A stretch of DNA of 64,000 nt from Pedobacter sp. ISL-64 (GCF_018613605.1 NZ_JAGGPU010000020.1:1-64000), one strand, 5' to 3'. Positions 41,504 to 51,134 are shown, numbered from the stretch's first letter. The notes: generated by a model not told the origin, from the sequence alone. Numbers and translations are program-made.

Positions 41504-43176
41504 TTGATCTTTCCTTTAAGTTCGGATATTTCCATTTGCTGCTGCTTCAGTTTTTCAGTTTGTTCATTCATTTTACGGTCGTGTTCAATCATGTGCAGGG
41601 TGAGTTCTTCGATTTTTTTAAGCAGAAGTTTGTTCATTTCGCCGAGTGCGATACCATTTTTCTCTGCCTCAGCAGCTGAAGGAACCTCTGGCAGATGCCG
41701 GTATTGATGAATATACTTCTCAAGTGCTGGCAGTGGCAGCAACTCGTAATTGGGTGCAAAAACATAATCCGGCATGCCAGTGGCATCTACCCTGATCTCT
41801 CTGGCCTTAATCTTTCCGTTTACTGTTAGTTTTTCTGAAGGGTTAGAAATATTGACCCCAACATTCCCTGTGCCATCAATCACGATATCATCACCATAAA
41901 ACCAGTTCAATCCATTGCCATATTTATCAAACATTCGCCGTGTACCCAAAATCATCTTTCCGGTTGCGTTACTATTATCAACATTACCCGCAACAGTAAT
42001 AATCCTGCCCTGGCCATAGGCATTAGACCCGTCACTATTCGCGGGGATAACAAATTCAATCTGAGCGCCTTTATCCAAAAATCTCCCTCCTGTAGTAGCT
42101 TGGACTACAATGCCACTCCCCCCAAATGTTGGTGGAGGAGCATTAAGTGCTGTTCCATCATAATTAAGGTGAAGTTTCGAAGAAGGGCTACTTGTTCCAA
42201 TGCCAACATTACCGTTTGGCCATATTGTCATCCGGGTCTGTAGTCCATCGCCTTCACGGGTGTAAAACTTCAGTCCTCCCCTGTCAACATGCTGGCCAAG
42301 TCCATAGTAAGCCTCTACCCTTGCATTTTCTATCCCAAAATTTGAATTGAAAAAACCCAAACTACCATAATCACGGTCAGCGCCGGTAGTATTAGGATTT
42401 GGGGTATCCGCCCTACTCAATGCCAAATTGCTATAGGTATGGTTATCCCTTGAAGTAAGACTGGCAAATGTTTCTCCCTGGGACGGAATTCCTAAAAAAT
42501 TACGGAGACTCGTTACATCAAACTTTCGGACAAATTCATCACCCGAGGAGGCAAAAATCCCGGTAAGTGCTGTTGAGCCCACTTCAAGTATGGCCTGAGT
42601 CCTGAAATAGTTAGCCTTTATGTGACCTCCATCGTCCCTTCTTGCCATCGTATAGGCATCAGCATCATAAGCGTAGCCTACAAAAGCCGAAGTACCAAGT
42701 TCCGAAATCAGGGCTAGACGATCCCAAGGTGTATGTTGCATACCTGTACCCCAATCCCAGTTATTCCTTACCCATACTGCATTATTTGAAGTTTCAAACA
42801 TCAGCTGTGCATTTCTGGAAGGCTGCCCTAAACTGATTACCTTAAAATTAGAACTGGTTACCGAGCCATGAGGTGTATTGGTAAGTGCTCCTCCTGCTGT
42901 TTCAAATTCATATAGACCAGGTTCCTGATAAGCATTGAAATCTGTACTTCCGGGTACATAAGTGCTTAGTGCATAAGGACCAACAAATGTCCTCATCGAA
43001 GCAACGCGAGGCGAAGTGTCTTTTATATTCCGTAAGGAATGTATATTTATCTTATTCCGACTTACTGTTTCATTAATGGATCCAGCATTAGCCAAGAAAT
43101 GACCATGCTCTTGTGAAAACACAACAGTCCCATTGCACATCAATAAGATATAAAACAATATTGCCTTGATTTTCAT
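41500..43176 (-). CDS. Secreted fibre-like protein 3
   Basis: 558 residues, the longest of the set. Signal peptide MKIKAILFYILLMCNGTVVF-S. The first ~300 residues are a beta-rich fibre region with phage-tail-like patterns (SNFKVISLGQPSRNAQLMFE, YFRTQAILEVGSTALTG), then NGNVGIGTSSPSSKLHLN and a segment shared with the gene at 44486 (GRFLDKGAQIEFVIPAN, ATGKMILGTRRMF). C-terminal common domain and coiled coil follow. Start overlaps the preceding gene stop by one base (TAATG). Confidence 0.82.
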   Translation of the reverse strand: MKIKAILFYILLMCNGTVVFSQEHGHFLANAGSINETVSRNKINIHSLRNIKDTSPRVASMRTFVGPYALSTYVPGSTDFNAYQEPGLYEFETAGGALTNTPHGSVTSSNFKVISLGQPSRNAQLMFETSNNAVWVRNNWDWGTGMQHTPWDRLALISELGTSAFVGYAYDADAYTMARRDDGGHIKANYFRTQAILEVGSTALTGIFASSGDEFVRKFDVTSLRNFLGIPSQGETFASLTSRDNHTYSNLALSRADTPNPNTTGADRDYGSLGFFNSNFGIENARVEAYYGLGQHVDRGGLKFYTREGDGLQTRMTIWPNGNVGIGTSSPSSKLHLNYDGTALNAPPPTFGGSGIVVQATTGGRFLDKGAQIEFVIPANSDGSNAYGQGRIITVAGNVDNSNATGKMILGTRRMFDKYGNGLNWFYGDDIVIDGTGNVGVNISNPSEKLTVNGKIKAREIRVDATGMPDYVFAPNYELLPLPALEKYIHQYRHLPEVPSAAEAEKNGIALGEMNKLLLKKIEELTLHMIEHDRKMNEQTEKLKQQQMEISELKGKIK

Positions 43177-44489
43177 TAGTTTTTACCTTTTATACTTTTA
43201 GCCGCTGTACTTTTTTTCAGTTCATCAATATCCATCTGTTGTTGACGGATCATTTTTTCCTGATCAATTAAATGCAGCGTAAGCTCTTCTACTTTTTTTA
43301 ATAACAGCTTATTCATCTCACCAACGGCCATTCCATCGCGTTCGAATTCTTTTGCAGAAGGTACTTCAGGAAGGTGTTTGTTTAAACGGATGTATTTTTC
43401 AACCTCGGCGAGTGAAAGTTTATGATAAGTTTCTTCAAAAACATAATCAGGCGCACCCTGCCCGTCCACACGGATTTCGCGGGCCTTGACCGTACCGTTA
43501 ACCGAAAGTTTTTCAGTGGGATTGTTTACTCCGATACCTACATTACCCGCGCTGTTCCAAATGCCACCGGGAAACTTGATATTAGGAGCCCCAAACCCAC
43601 CATCGTAACCCAGCTCAATTGTACCATTGCCCACACGGATAAAATCTACCCTTGATCCAGAATCATGAAAACCGATGGTAGAATAATCCTGACCGTTGAG
43701 CAACATGGTTGTTTTGTTGGTCCAATCACTAATTGTTGGCGAAGAATTCGCTAGCACATTCCCCAGACTCAAATAACCATCTGTATTATGAATAATGCTA
43801 TTGCTACCTAGAACCATTGCACCACCTTGTATATGTAGCTTCGCTCCTGCATATGCCGTACCGGTCCCTATGCCGATATTTCCATCAGGACTAATGGAAA
43901 GCCCATTAGACAATTGATTATTGGAATAAAGCGCCAGACCATTATAAGTAGTAATCAGTGCCGTGCCGCTATGGTCGTCTCCTGTTATGGAAACCCTACC
44001 TCCCCATATGTCGAGCTTCTCCCGCGGACTAACACTTCCTATGCCGATATAACCATTTTGGCTCATCACCATATTTGGCGTGTTGCCCATTTGTTTCGAT
44101 AGAAAACCAAGTGAACGGGAATTTCCTTCCAACTGGAGTGAAAACTTCTCCTCACCCCAGGCACCCACATTAAGCTCTGATTCAGATTCGTTCTGTGCAA
44201 ATACAATTGCATTCCTTGCACCTGAACCGAACGTCCAAGCATCGTTATTCTGCTGGAAACGTCCTGTCAACATGAAAGTGGTGCGGCCAAAATCTGTCGC
44301 ATTATTTGTCAGTGTAAACAGGGTGGAGGCATCAAACCAAGAGTCTCCCTTTACCTGAAAATGACCAGCAGGGTTTAAAGTATTTACTCCTGCAGGGCCA
44401 GCGTTTGGAAAAGTATTCTGAGCATATGCCTGATGTGAAAAGGCAATCATTAGCATAAAAATTGAAGCTATGCGAGATGTGAATTTCAT
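43176..44489 (-). CDS. Secreted fibre-like protein 2
   Basis: 437 residues. Signal peptide MKFTSRIASIFMLMIAFSHQ-AYA. Several GIG-type turns (QNGYIGIGSVSPREKLDIWG, PDGNIGIGTGTAYAGAKLHI, GNVGIGVNNPTEKLSVNG) give a repetitive fibre body. The C-terminal domain has VDGQGAPDYVFEETYHKL and HLPEVPSAKEFERDGMAVGE followed by a coiled coil. Overlaps both neighbours. Confidence 0.82.
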   Translation of the reverse strand: MKFTSRIASIFMLMIAFSHQAYAQNTFPNAGPAGVNTLNPAGHFQVKGDSWFDASTLFTLTNNATDFGRTTFMLTGRFQQNNDAWTFGSGARNAIVFAQNESESELNVGAWGEEKFSLQLEGNSRSLGFLSKQMGNTPNMVMSQNGYIGIGSVSPREKLDIWGGRVSITGDDHSGTALITTYNGLALYSNNQLSNGLSISPDGNIGIGTGTAYAGAKLHIQGGAMVLGSNSIIHNTDGYLSLGNVLANSSPTISDWTNKTTMLLNGQDYSTIGFHDSGSRVDFIRVGNGTIELGYDGGFGAPNIKFPGGIWNSAGNVGIGVNNPTEKLSVNGTVKAREIRVDGQGAPDYVFEETYHKLSLAEVEKYIRLNKHLPEVPSAKEFERDGMAVGEMNKLLLKKVEELTLHLIDQEKMIRQQQMDIDELKKSTAAKSIKGKN

Positions 44490-46084
44490 TTCTTAAAGGA
44501 TTTTAGTGTTTTCTCCAATTCAGCGATCTTTAAACGTTGGGCATCTAATAAGTCTCCGCGTTTTTCATTTAGATTATGCTCCTCAATGATATACAAGGTG
44601 AGTTCTTCAATTTTTTTGAGTAGCAGTTTATTCATTTCTCCCAGTTCAATTCCGTTCTTTTCAGCTTCAATAGCACTCGGTATTTCGGGCAGGTGTTTGT
44701 TCTTTTTAATATAACTTTCCAACTCCTTCAACGTTCCAACCTCATACCCCTCTTCAAAAACGTAATCAGGCATATCCAGCGCATCAACGCGGATTTCCCG
44801 TGCTCTGATTTTGCCGTTAACCGCTAATTTTTCTGTTGGATTTAAGGTATTAATACCAACGTTGCCATTGCCCACTATTACAATATCATCGCCATAAAAC
44901 CATTCAACAGGTTTACCATTTTTACTAAATGACCTACGCGTTCCCAAAATCATTTTGCCTGTAGCATCGCCATTGTTGCTATTTCCCGCTACTGTAATAA
45001 TCCTTCCCTGGCCCCAGGGATTACTTCCATCAACCGAAGCAGGCACAACAAATTCTATCTGTGCGCCTCTATCGGCTATTCTACCTCCTGTATTCGCCTG
45101 CACAATTAAGCCGGTACCAGCAAACTGATAGTTATTACCACCATCTGTAGTAGCATATGCTCCATTGAGATGTAGTAAACCCAATGGATTAACAGTGCCA
45201 ATACCTACATTACCTACGTTGAAATAACTTGGAATGATACTGTTATTGGCAAGCTGGATGACTGGATCTCCCCCACTATTTGCATTTGTAATTCTTAAGC
45301 CATTACTAAAACGATGAGTGGCCCATCCATCATTCAGGTCAACAATATCTCCATCATCAGCTAGTTTTATCCCACCTCCTGTCGTATTACCTGTTGATAC
45401 CATTAAATTTCCCGAAACAGAGAGATCACCGCCCGCTATCTCTAATTTTGAAGTTGGGTTGGCTGTACCAATCCCAACAAAGCGGTTATCTGCACGAATA
45501 TGAAAAATGTCGTTATATTGAACATTGTTATACTGATTGCTTATAGTAAAGTCATTTCCAGAGTAATCGGTATAGCCCAATGCCCAGTTTCCATTATAGT
45601 CTCCACCGGAGGGATCGTTTTTGGCAAGGCGTAGCCCTGCCCAGCCATTTGGTTTTACAATCAATAAGCCCTCGCCCCATGCAGCATATTTAGCCAGTAT
45701 TTTCACATTATCCTCGAAGATACCGGTACCATTTACATGCAACCTGGCATTAGCGTTCATGGTACCAAGCCCAAGGTTACCTGCCCCATCCAAATGAAAG
45801 CGGGGAATACCCTGTGTAAATAGTTTTACCCCCTGAAATCCTGATAAATAAGCATAGGGAGAAACACCATTTTCTTCGCCATACCAACCTAAACCGTAAT
45901 GAGATACATCTTTACCTAAGTAATTAAATCGATCCGTAGGGTTGTAAGCCACTGCAGGTATATGCACACCTGCCTCAAAGGTTTGAGCAAAACAAAAAAT
46001 GTGGATATGGATCAAAAAAATGATTGACAAGAAACTTTTAAGCTGTTTGCCAGAAAAAGTACAGAAACGGGTTTGGTTCATCAT
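44486..46084 (-). CDS. Secreted fibre-like protein 1 (first gene of fibre operon)
   Basis: 532 residues. The N-terminus has a positively charged stretch and a hydrophobic core (FLSIIFLIHIHIFCFAQ) as signal peptide; a start a few codons in is possible. The body has GAGNLGLGTMNANARLHVNG, VGIGTANPTSKLEIAGGDLS and NVGIGTVNPLGLLHLNG turns and a segment common with the gene at 41500 (GRIADRGAQIEFVVPAS). The common C-terminal domain and coiled coil end the protein. It is the promoter-proximal gene and faces the LytTR regulator across 340 bp. Confidence 0.82.
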   Translation of the reverse strand: MMNQTRFCTFSGKQLKSFLSIIFLIHIHIFCFAQTFEAGVHIPAVAYNPTDRFNYLGKDVSHYGLGWYGEENGVSPYAYLSGFQGVKLFTQGIPRFHLDGAGNLGLGTMNANARLHVNGTGIFEDNVKILAKYAAWGEGLLIVKPNGWAGLRLAKNDPSGGDYNGNWALGYTDYSGNDFTISNQYNNVQYNDIFHIRADNRFVGIGTANPTSKLEIAGGDLSVSGNLMVSTGNTTGGGIKLADDGDIVDLNDGWATHRFSNGLRITNANSGGDPVIQLANNSIIPSYFNVGNVGIGTVNPLGLLHLNGAYATTDGGNNYQFAGTGLIVQANTGGRIADRGAQIEFVVPASVDGSNPWGQGRIITVAGNSNNGDATGKMILGTRRSFSKNGKPVEWFYGDDIVIVGNGNVGINTLNPTEKLAVNGKIRAREIRVDALDMPDYVFEEGYEVGTLKELESYIKKNKHLPEIPSAIEAEKNGIELGEMNKLLLKKIEELTLYIIEEHNLNEKRGDLLDAQRLKIAELEKTLKSFKK

Positions 46085-46424
46085 ATTTTTATTTTTTCAC
46101 TTATATACCATAGTACAACAACTGCAACATTCAACATTAGCTGACTGTGCATTACTACCCATTACATAAGAAAATATTTACTATAGGCCAACTCATTTTT
46201 ATACGTTTAATGATCGATCTATCCAGTAATTAGTTTGTTTGTGAAGCTTGAGAACTCCGGATCGAAGATGAAAGAAAAAAAAGAGATTTTATATAGCTAA
46301 CCGCTTCCATTACACGTAAGTGGTATTATGGTACCACGAATACGATAAAATGTATGATGAAACCTCTTTTTTTGTCAATCGTACCCTACAGATTATTATA
46401 TTTGAACTTTAAAGTGCTCTCTAT
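46085..46424. promoter_or_regulatory. Divergent region between fibre operon and LytTR regulator
   Basis: 340 bp, AT-rich, no ORF. Contains the shared motif (46230-46257) and an inverted repeat GTGGTA-ttatgg-TACCAC (46320-46337) about 90 bp before the LytTR start. Both are candidate operator sites. I saw no clear Bacteroidota promoter hexamers. Confidence 0.5.
46230..46257 (-). promoter_or_regulatory. Shared upstream motif of the fibre operon
   Basis: TTAGTTTGTTTGTGAAGCTT then GAGAACTC, about 145 bp upstream of the fibre operon start. It matches 39408-39434 upstream of the rhs operon apart from a few changes. The surrounding sequences are not alike, so the motif itself is likely selected. Confidence 0.55.
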
Positions 46425-47165
46425 ATGAAATTTAACTGTATTGCGGTCGATGACGATCCCGCAAACCTCGAACTACTATGTGATTATCTCACAACCCTTG
46501 ACGATTATGAACTTTTAGAAAGTTTTACCGACCCCATTAAAGCAATGAACCACATTATTTCAGGAGATAATCTTGATATTGTTTTTATGGATATTGAAAT
46601 GCCAGGCCTTTCGGGAATAGATTTAGCCAAGATTATCCGCAGTAAAACAAGAAACCTGATTTTTACAACAGCCCATTCCAGATACGCACTGGATGCATTT
46701 GAAATCGAGGCTGATGCTTTTCTCCTCAAACCTTTCTCTCTTGGCCATTTTGCTACAGTACTGCATAAATTACAAAGTAGACGTATTCTCCCTATCCAAG
46801 AAAAGAAAAAAGTTGATGATCAGTACTTCTTTATTAAAAGTAAAAATGATAAGTCAAAATTGGTAAAAATCAGGTTTGATGAAATTATAGCAATTGAAAG
46901 TATCCAGAATTACATTTCAATATATACTACTCATAAAACTGTTGTTGCGCATATAACCCTTACAAAAATTAAAGAAATACTTAAGAATAATAATTCATTT
47001 ATTCAGATTCACAGATCTTTTATTATTTCGAGAAACTATTTAGAGGAAATTGAGAACAACCTGGTACGGATGAAAAACGATCTATTGCTAACCATTGGTG
47101 AGAATTACCGGGACGAACTCATCGGTTTTGTAAAAACGAAAACGATTAAAACCGGACGGAATTAG
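46425..47165 (+). CDS. LytTR-family response regulator
   Basis: 246 residues. Receiver domain 1-120 with acidic pocket D9-D11, phosphoacceptor D56 (FMDIEMPG) and the conserved lysine in FLLKPFS. LytTR DNA-binding domain about 140-240 (YFFIKSKNDKSKLVKIRF, DEIIAIESIQNYISIYT, SFIQIHRSFIISRNYL). Such proteins activate promoters through direct repeats and respond to a membrane sensor kinase. No kinase is encoded nearby, so the sensor is elsewhere. It is divergent from the fibre operon and probably regulates it and the rhs operon. Confidence 0.92.
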   Translation: MKFNCIAVDDDPANLELLCDYLTTLDDYELLESFTDPIKAMNHIISGDNLDIVFMDIEMPGLSGIDLAKIIRSKTRNLIFTTAHSRYALDAFEIEADAFLLKPFSLGHFATVLHKLQSRRILPIQEKKKVDDQYFFIKSKNDKSKLVKIRFDEIIAIESIQNYISIYTTHKTVVAHITLTKIKEILKNNNSFIQIHRSFIISRNYLEEIENNLVRMKNDLLLTIGENYRDELIGFVKTKTIKTGRN

Positions 47166-47592
47166 TAATCAATTATATTATTTGACAAATAATATGATGG
47201 AATAAACAATGGTATAAATTTAAAAAATAAAAAAGATAGTAAAAATTCATAATTGCTATCTATTTGCCTATTCGAACCCGAAAATTTATTAATTTGATTC
47301 GAATTAAATTAAAGCGGGCGACAAAGTTTGAATAAATCTTTCTTTGTCGCTCGCTCACACTACCGATATTACATATGATACGCTGTCACACTGAGCTTGT
47401 CGAAGTGCTTTCATGGTATAAAAAACAGGGGTCTTCGACAGGCTCAGACTGACATAGCAATTATTTTTATTGAAATTTAAACAGGCTCTTATAGTTAGCC
47501 TTGTATGAATATACCCCGATTTCTCCTGGTTACCCTTTAGCTTTCGCCCATACCAATGCCTCCACCAACTATAGCCTGTTATAGAAGGTCCG
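47166..47592. other. Intergenic region with inverted-repeat element
   Basis: 427 bp without an ORF. It contains the inverted repeat at 47384-47455 (TGTCACACTGAGCTTGTCGA and its reverse on the right). A lone TTTAAACAGGC (about 47475) matches the terminal repeat of the element at 50228-50730. Nothing else identified. Confidence 0.6.
47384..47455. repeat. Dispersed inverted repeat, TGTCA-GAGCTTGTCGAAG family
   Basis: About 20-bp imperfect arms (CACTGAGCTTGTCGAAG / CTTCGACAGGCTCAG) around a 30-nt loop. The same arms occur within 57945-58015. A typical intergenic hairpin family of Pedobacter-like genomes, possibly acting as a terminator. Confidence 0.65.
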
Positions 47593-48594
47593 TTAGTGGT
47601 TAACCATCTTCATTGCGCCTTCACTATAACGCTCACCAGTGATAGGATATCGCCTGATCAGTTCATCAACCGCTGTAAGATCATCACCTGTCAGCTCAAC
47701 TTCAATCGCACCTACATTATCTTCCAGGTATTTTCTTTTTTTCGTGCCTGGAATCGGGATAATATCCTCGCCCTGCGCCAGCACCCATGCCAGGGCGAGC
47801 TGTGCAGGTGTGCAGCCCTTGGTACCTGCCAGTGCCGCAAATTCAGCTATAAGCCTATTGTTACCGGCGATATTTTCCTGTTGGTAACGTGGCAGGGTTC
47901 TTCTAAAATCATCGTCAGCCAGGATATTTACATCGAGTGCATTGGTAACCAGGCCCCGAGCCAATGGAGAATAAGGCACAAGTGAAATACCAAGTTCACG
48001 GGTAGTCTGCAATATCCCATTTTCCACATCCCTTGTAAGCAACGAGTACTCACTTTGCAGCGCAGCAATCGGGTGCTCGGCATGTGCTTTGCGTAAAGAA
48101 GCGACAGAAGCCTCACTCAGTCCAAGATAGCGTACCTTTCCCGCTCTTACCAGATCGGCCATAGCGCCAACGGTTTCTTCAATCGGAATGTTAGGGTCAA
48201 CGCGATGGGCATAGTAGAGGTCTATCGTATCGATTTTCAATCGTTTCAGGCTCTGTTCAACCGCAACTTTCATCCAGGCGGGAGAACCATCAAAATAGGT
48301 TCCCGTTGCGCTACTGGGGCCGGCAATTCCATCTTTAAAACGGAATCCAAATTTAGTTGCAATAAATACCTTGTTGCGGTTAGGTACAAGTACCTTAGAA
48401 ATGAGCGCCTCATTTGCTCCGTTTGCATACATATCGGCAGTATCCCAAAAATTAATACCAAGATCAAGTGCTTTTTCAAGAGTCGCTAAACTTTCTTTGT
48501 CGTCTGTAGGTCCATACGCAAAACTCATGCCCATGCAGCCTAAGCCAAGTGCAGACAGTTTTTCGCTGGTTGTTCCTAAATTTCTATATTTCAT
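47593..48594 (-). CDS. Aldo/keto reductase
   Basis: 333 residues from MKYRNLGTTSEKLSALGLGC (ATG 48594); a longer start at 48636 would add 14 residues that are not family-like. Catalytic D, Y, K and H can be seen as GINFWDTADMYANGANE, KVFIATKFGF and DLYYAHRVD. The C-terminal IIPIPGTKKRKYLEDNVGAI binds NADP. Belongs to the AKR group of NADP-dependent oxidoreductases with broad carbonyl substrates. Next to an AraC regulator, which may control it. Confidence 0.93.
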   Translation of the reverse strand: MKYRNLGTTSEKLSALGLGCMGMSFAYGPTDDKESLATLEKALDLGINFWDTADMYANGANEALISKVLVPNRNKVFIATKFGFRFKDGIAGPSSATGTYFDGSPAWMKVAVEQSLKRLKIDTIDLYYAHRVDPNIPIEETVGAMADLVRAGKVRYLGLSEASVASLRKAHAEHPIAALQSEYSLLTRDVENGILQTTRELGISLVPYSPLARGLVTNALDVNILADDDFRRTLPRYQQENIAGNNRLIAEFAALAGTKGCTPAQLALAWVLAQGEDIIPIPGTKKRKYLEDNVGAIEVELTGDDLTAVDELIRRYPITGERYSEGAMKMVNH

Positions 48595-48675
48595 TTTGAT
48601 CAGATTTTGTTCACTCAAATGTAGATAAGAAAGCAAAACCGCGACTTATAATCATCAAACAGATCGTTATAATAT

Positions 48676-49581
48676 TCAAACAGTTTCTCTCAATTTAGTA
48701 GGTGCTGAACCGGTGTGTTTTTTAAAGAACAGTGTAAAATATGAAGGGTATTCAAAGCCCAGGCTGTAGGCAACATCACCGATATTCCAGTCGGTATGCT
48801 GCAATAGTGCCTTAGCCTCTTTAACAATCCGGGCAGCGATATGAGCGGTTGTAGTTTTACCAGTAACCTCTTTTACAGAACGGTTGAGGTGATTGATGTG
48901 TACAGATAAAGCGTCGGCATAATCGGCAGGGTTTTTCAGTTTGAGTATAAGCGTAGGAGAATCAATTGGAAACTGTCTTTCCAGCAGTTCAAGAAATAAG
49001 GCAGAAACCCTTGAAGAGGCATTGGCATAAGTATGAAAATTTGTGGCCGGATTATTTTTCATCGCCTCATGAATCAACAGGTGCAAATAGCTACGCAGTA
49101 CATCGTACTTGTGCGGATAAGTGGAGTGCATTTCTGCCTGCATCTTCTGGAATATGGCCGAAAATTCGCGCAATTGAACTTCATCTGGAAAGAACACCGG
49201 ATTACAGCCGACCTTAAACAAAGGTGAATCCCGCAGGTTATTTACCCGTTCACTATGCTGAATGAAATCTTCGGTAAAAAGACAATACCAGCCCGACTGC
49301 TGATCTGAGTCTGCTTCCCAGGAATAAGGCACAATGGGGTTTGAAAATAGCAGTGCAGGTCGATCAATCTGTATCCACTTATCTGCATAATAGATCTTTC
49401 CCTTACCAATGATAAGTGAAACCTTATAAAAATCGCGGCGACTGTATGGGCTTACCACAGCGCAGTTATCTCTTGTGAATACGTTTATGTGGCCAATGCC
49501 AGCATTATCAAGTGGAACATCGATGGGAGCATGGTCTGGCAACCTGTTGTAAAAATCGATAACGGTCTCTGCTTGTTTCAT
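48676..49581 (-). CDS. AraC-family transcriptional regulator
   Basis: 301 residues. An N-terminal cupin-like sensing domain (about 40-130: YYADKWIQIDRPALLFSNP) and a C-terminal pair of helix-turn-helices (about 205-300: VHINHLNRSVKEVTGKTTTA, WNIGDVAYSLGFEYPSYFTL, FFKKHTG). Typical AraC length. It lies 82 bp upstream of the aldo/keto reductase on the same strand, so it probably activates that gene in response to an unknown small molecule. Confidence 0.92.
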   Translation of the reverse strand: MKQAETVIDFYNRLPDHAPIDVPLDNAGIGHINVFTRDNCAVVSPYSRRDFYKVSLIIGKGKIYYADKWIQIDRPALLFSNPIVPYSWEADSDQQSGWYCLFTEDFIQHSERVNNLRDSPLFKVGCNPVFFPDEVQLREFSAIFQKMQAEMHSTYPHKYDVLRSYLHLLIHEAMKNNPATNFHTYANASSRVSALFLELLERQFPIDSPTLILKLKNPADYADALSVHINHLNRSVKEVTGKTTTAHIAARIVKEAKALLQHTDWNIGDVAYSLGFEYPSYFTLFFKKHTGSAPTKLRETV

Positions 49582-49731
49582 ACTGTAAATTTATAAAAAT
49601 CAAATAATATACCTTGCATAAACCAAATTGATTGACCTCAACCGCCAATTCCAGAAACCCCTAAAACAAACTGCTTATCAGCATTAATTAACAATCTGTT
49701 TTTAATGAAGAGCGGTCAATAGATTGTGTTT

Positions 49732-50151
49732 TCAAAACCCATCATCCAAAGCCCTTACCAAACCCAAAGTATCTTCCAATAGTCTGTATTTAACGATCAA
49801 TCCCTCAACAATCGTTATTTCTGTGAAAAACAGCGATTTATAAACTTTGTTTGTTTTCACCATCCGAGTTTGAAAATTCCCCGAACTAATTACTACATTT
49901 CCAACGACTGCTATATGATCAATCATTGCAGAAACGGCTTCTGTATTTTGCCATAACAGTTCAAAAAATTCCCGTACCTGATCACAGGTATTTCGGGTTC
50001 CCAACCAGGGCGCGATTGTTTCGTCTCCAGGAACATACCAATCAAGCTCTTCCGGGAACATTTCTATTATCTTTTGGATGTTACGTTCACCTAATGCAGA
50101 ATAATAGCTCAAGACTACATCGATGGGACTGTAAGATTCAGTTGCTTTCAT
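49732..50151 (-). CDS. SnoaL-like (NTF2-fold) protein
   Basis: 139 residues. MKATESYSPIDVVLSYYSAL then MFPEELDWYVPGDETIAPWL and a beta-sheet-rich C-terminus (VVGNVVISSGNFQTRMVKTN) are typical of the SnoaL/NTF2-like cone fold. Such proteins bind or isomerise small molecules. No catalytic residues can be assigned. A related gene lies at 50733. Confidence 0.85.
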   Translation of the reverse strand: MKATESYSPIDVVLSYYSALGERNIQKIIEMFPEELDWYVPGDETIAPWLGTRNTCDQVREFFELLWQNTEAVSAMIDHIAVVGNVVISSGNFQTRMVKTNKVYKSLFFTEITIVEGLIVKYRLLEDTLGLVRALDDGF

Positions 50152-50227
50152 CTATTTTTAGTGTTACAATATCAAATGCCGGACAGTAAGAAATGGCCTG
50201 TCCGGCATTTATTTAAGTTTACTTAGC

Positions 50228-50730
50228 GCCTGTTTAAAAATTAAATAAAATTATTTCGTATGTCAGTCTGAGGGATAATTTATTTTATAAAAATCAATAT
50301 GAATGACGTATACATTTATTTTTTTGCCTTAGGGCACAGTCTTGCCTCGGCTCACCGCCGCCGATAGGCTCTTTCTTTTTGGCATCAAAAAGACCAGCAC
50401 AGCTAGCTTGAATGCCGTTGAAAACATAAAGCCCCATGAAAAAACAAAAAATGCCGGCTGAAAATTTTTCTTTTGAAGCCAGTTGTTTGGCCAGAACAAT
50501 GCAACCCGAAAAATTTGTTAGGCCGGATTTAAGTAGAACGGGGATAGCAGTGCTATGGCCTAGCTGGATGGGAATGCGAAAGCGGTTAAAGTGCTGATTA
50601 ATAATAGTTTATAAAACAACATCAATGGTAGCGTAGTCGAAGACCATTTCAACGCATTAATAAATGCAATCGACTACGCTCAGTGCGACAGCAAAAGGCC
50701 ATAATATTTGTTATAAAAATTTAAACAGGC
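50228..50730. repeat. ~500-bp intergenic element with GCCTGTTTAAA terminal repeats
   Basis: GCCTGTTTAAA at 50228-50238 is the reverse complement of 50720-50730. Inside are GC-rich CGGCTCACCGCCGCC stretches and an inner repeat (50636-50692: GTAGCGTAGTCGAAG ... CGACTACGC), but no ORF of note. It fills most of the 581-bp gap between the two SnoaL-like genes (50152-50732). It is probably a miniature element; a single arm is also seen at about 47475. Confidence 0.55.
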
Positions 50731-50732
50731 TC

Positions 50733-51134
50733 TTAGTTTGTCCAGAAGTCATCCTCCTGCACCTGATCAGCAGAAAAAATCTCTACATTACAGATTTTAC
50801 CATGCTCAACCGTGTAAATATCTATATTGTAAACGTCGAGTTTTTCTCCAGAGGGCTTCTCTGCCATCCAGTGTAACAGGCATGCAACCCGGTTGCCGTT
50901 TAAGCTAATTGATTGATAAGCATCTAACTGTAATGTGTTACCGGAAATCTCGAACATCTTACCGACCATTCCGAATACCTCCTGCTGTGAACGCTTTAGG
51001 CCTGAGATCTCGTTGCTGCCAGGCTGTGACCAATTTACATCAGAAGACAATAGTTGGCCAATTTTTTCAAGATCGACCGCTTTAACCGAGGTCAAAAATT
51101 CTATCACTGTTTCTTTTGATTGATTTTCCATCAT
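50733..51134 (-). CDS. SnoaL-like (NTF2-fold) protein
   Basis: 133 residues. VIEFLTSVKAVDLEKIGQLL, DVNWSQPGSNEISGLKRSQQ and NRVACLLHWMAEKPSGEKLD are the helix-sheet elements of the SnoaL-like fold. It is divergent from the AraC regulator at 51278, with 143 bp between, a usual arrangement for a regulator and its target. It may act on a small ligand of that regulator. Confidence 0.85.
   Translation of the reverse strand: MMENQSKETVIEFLTSVKAVDLEKIGQLLSSDVNWSQPGSNEISGLKRSQQEVFGMVGKMFEISGNTLQLDAYQSISLNGNRVACLLHWMAEKPSGEKLDVYNIDIYTVEHGKICNVEIFSADQVQEDDFWTN

Noticed and set aside
39618..46084. Fibre genes as part of a prophage
   Set aside because: All five have signal peptides and no phage structural, lysis or packaging genes are nearby; they look like cell-surface proteins.
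48595..48636. 14-codon N-terminal extension of the aldo/keto reductase
   Set aside because: Family proteins begin MKYRNLG; the extension has no similarity to family starts.
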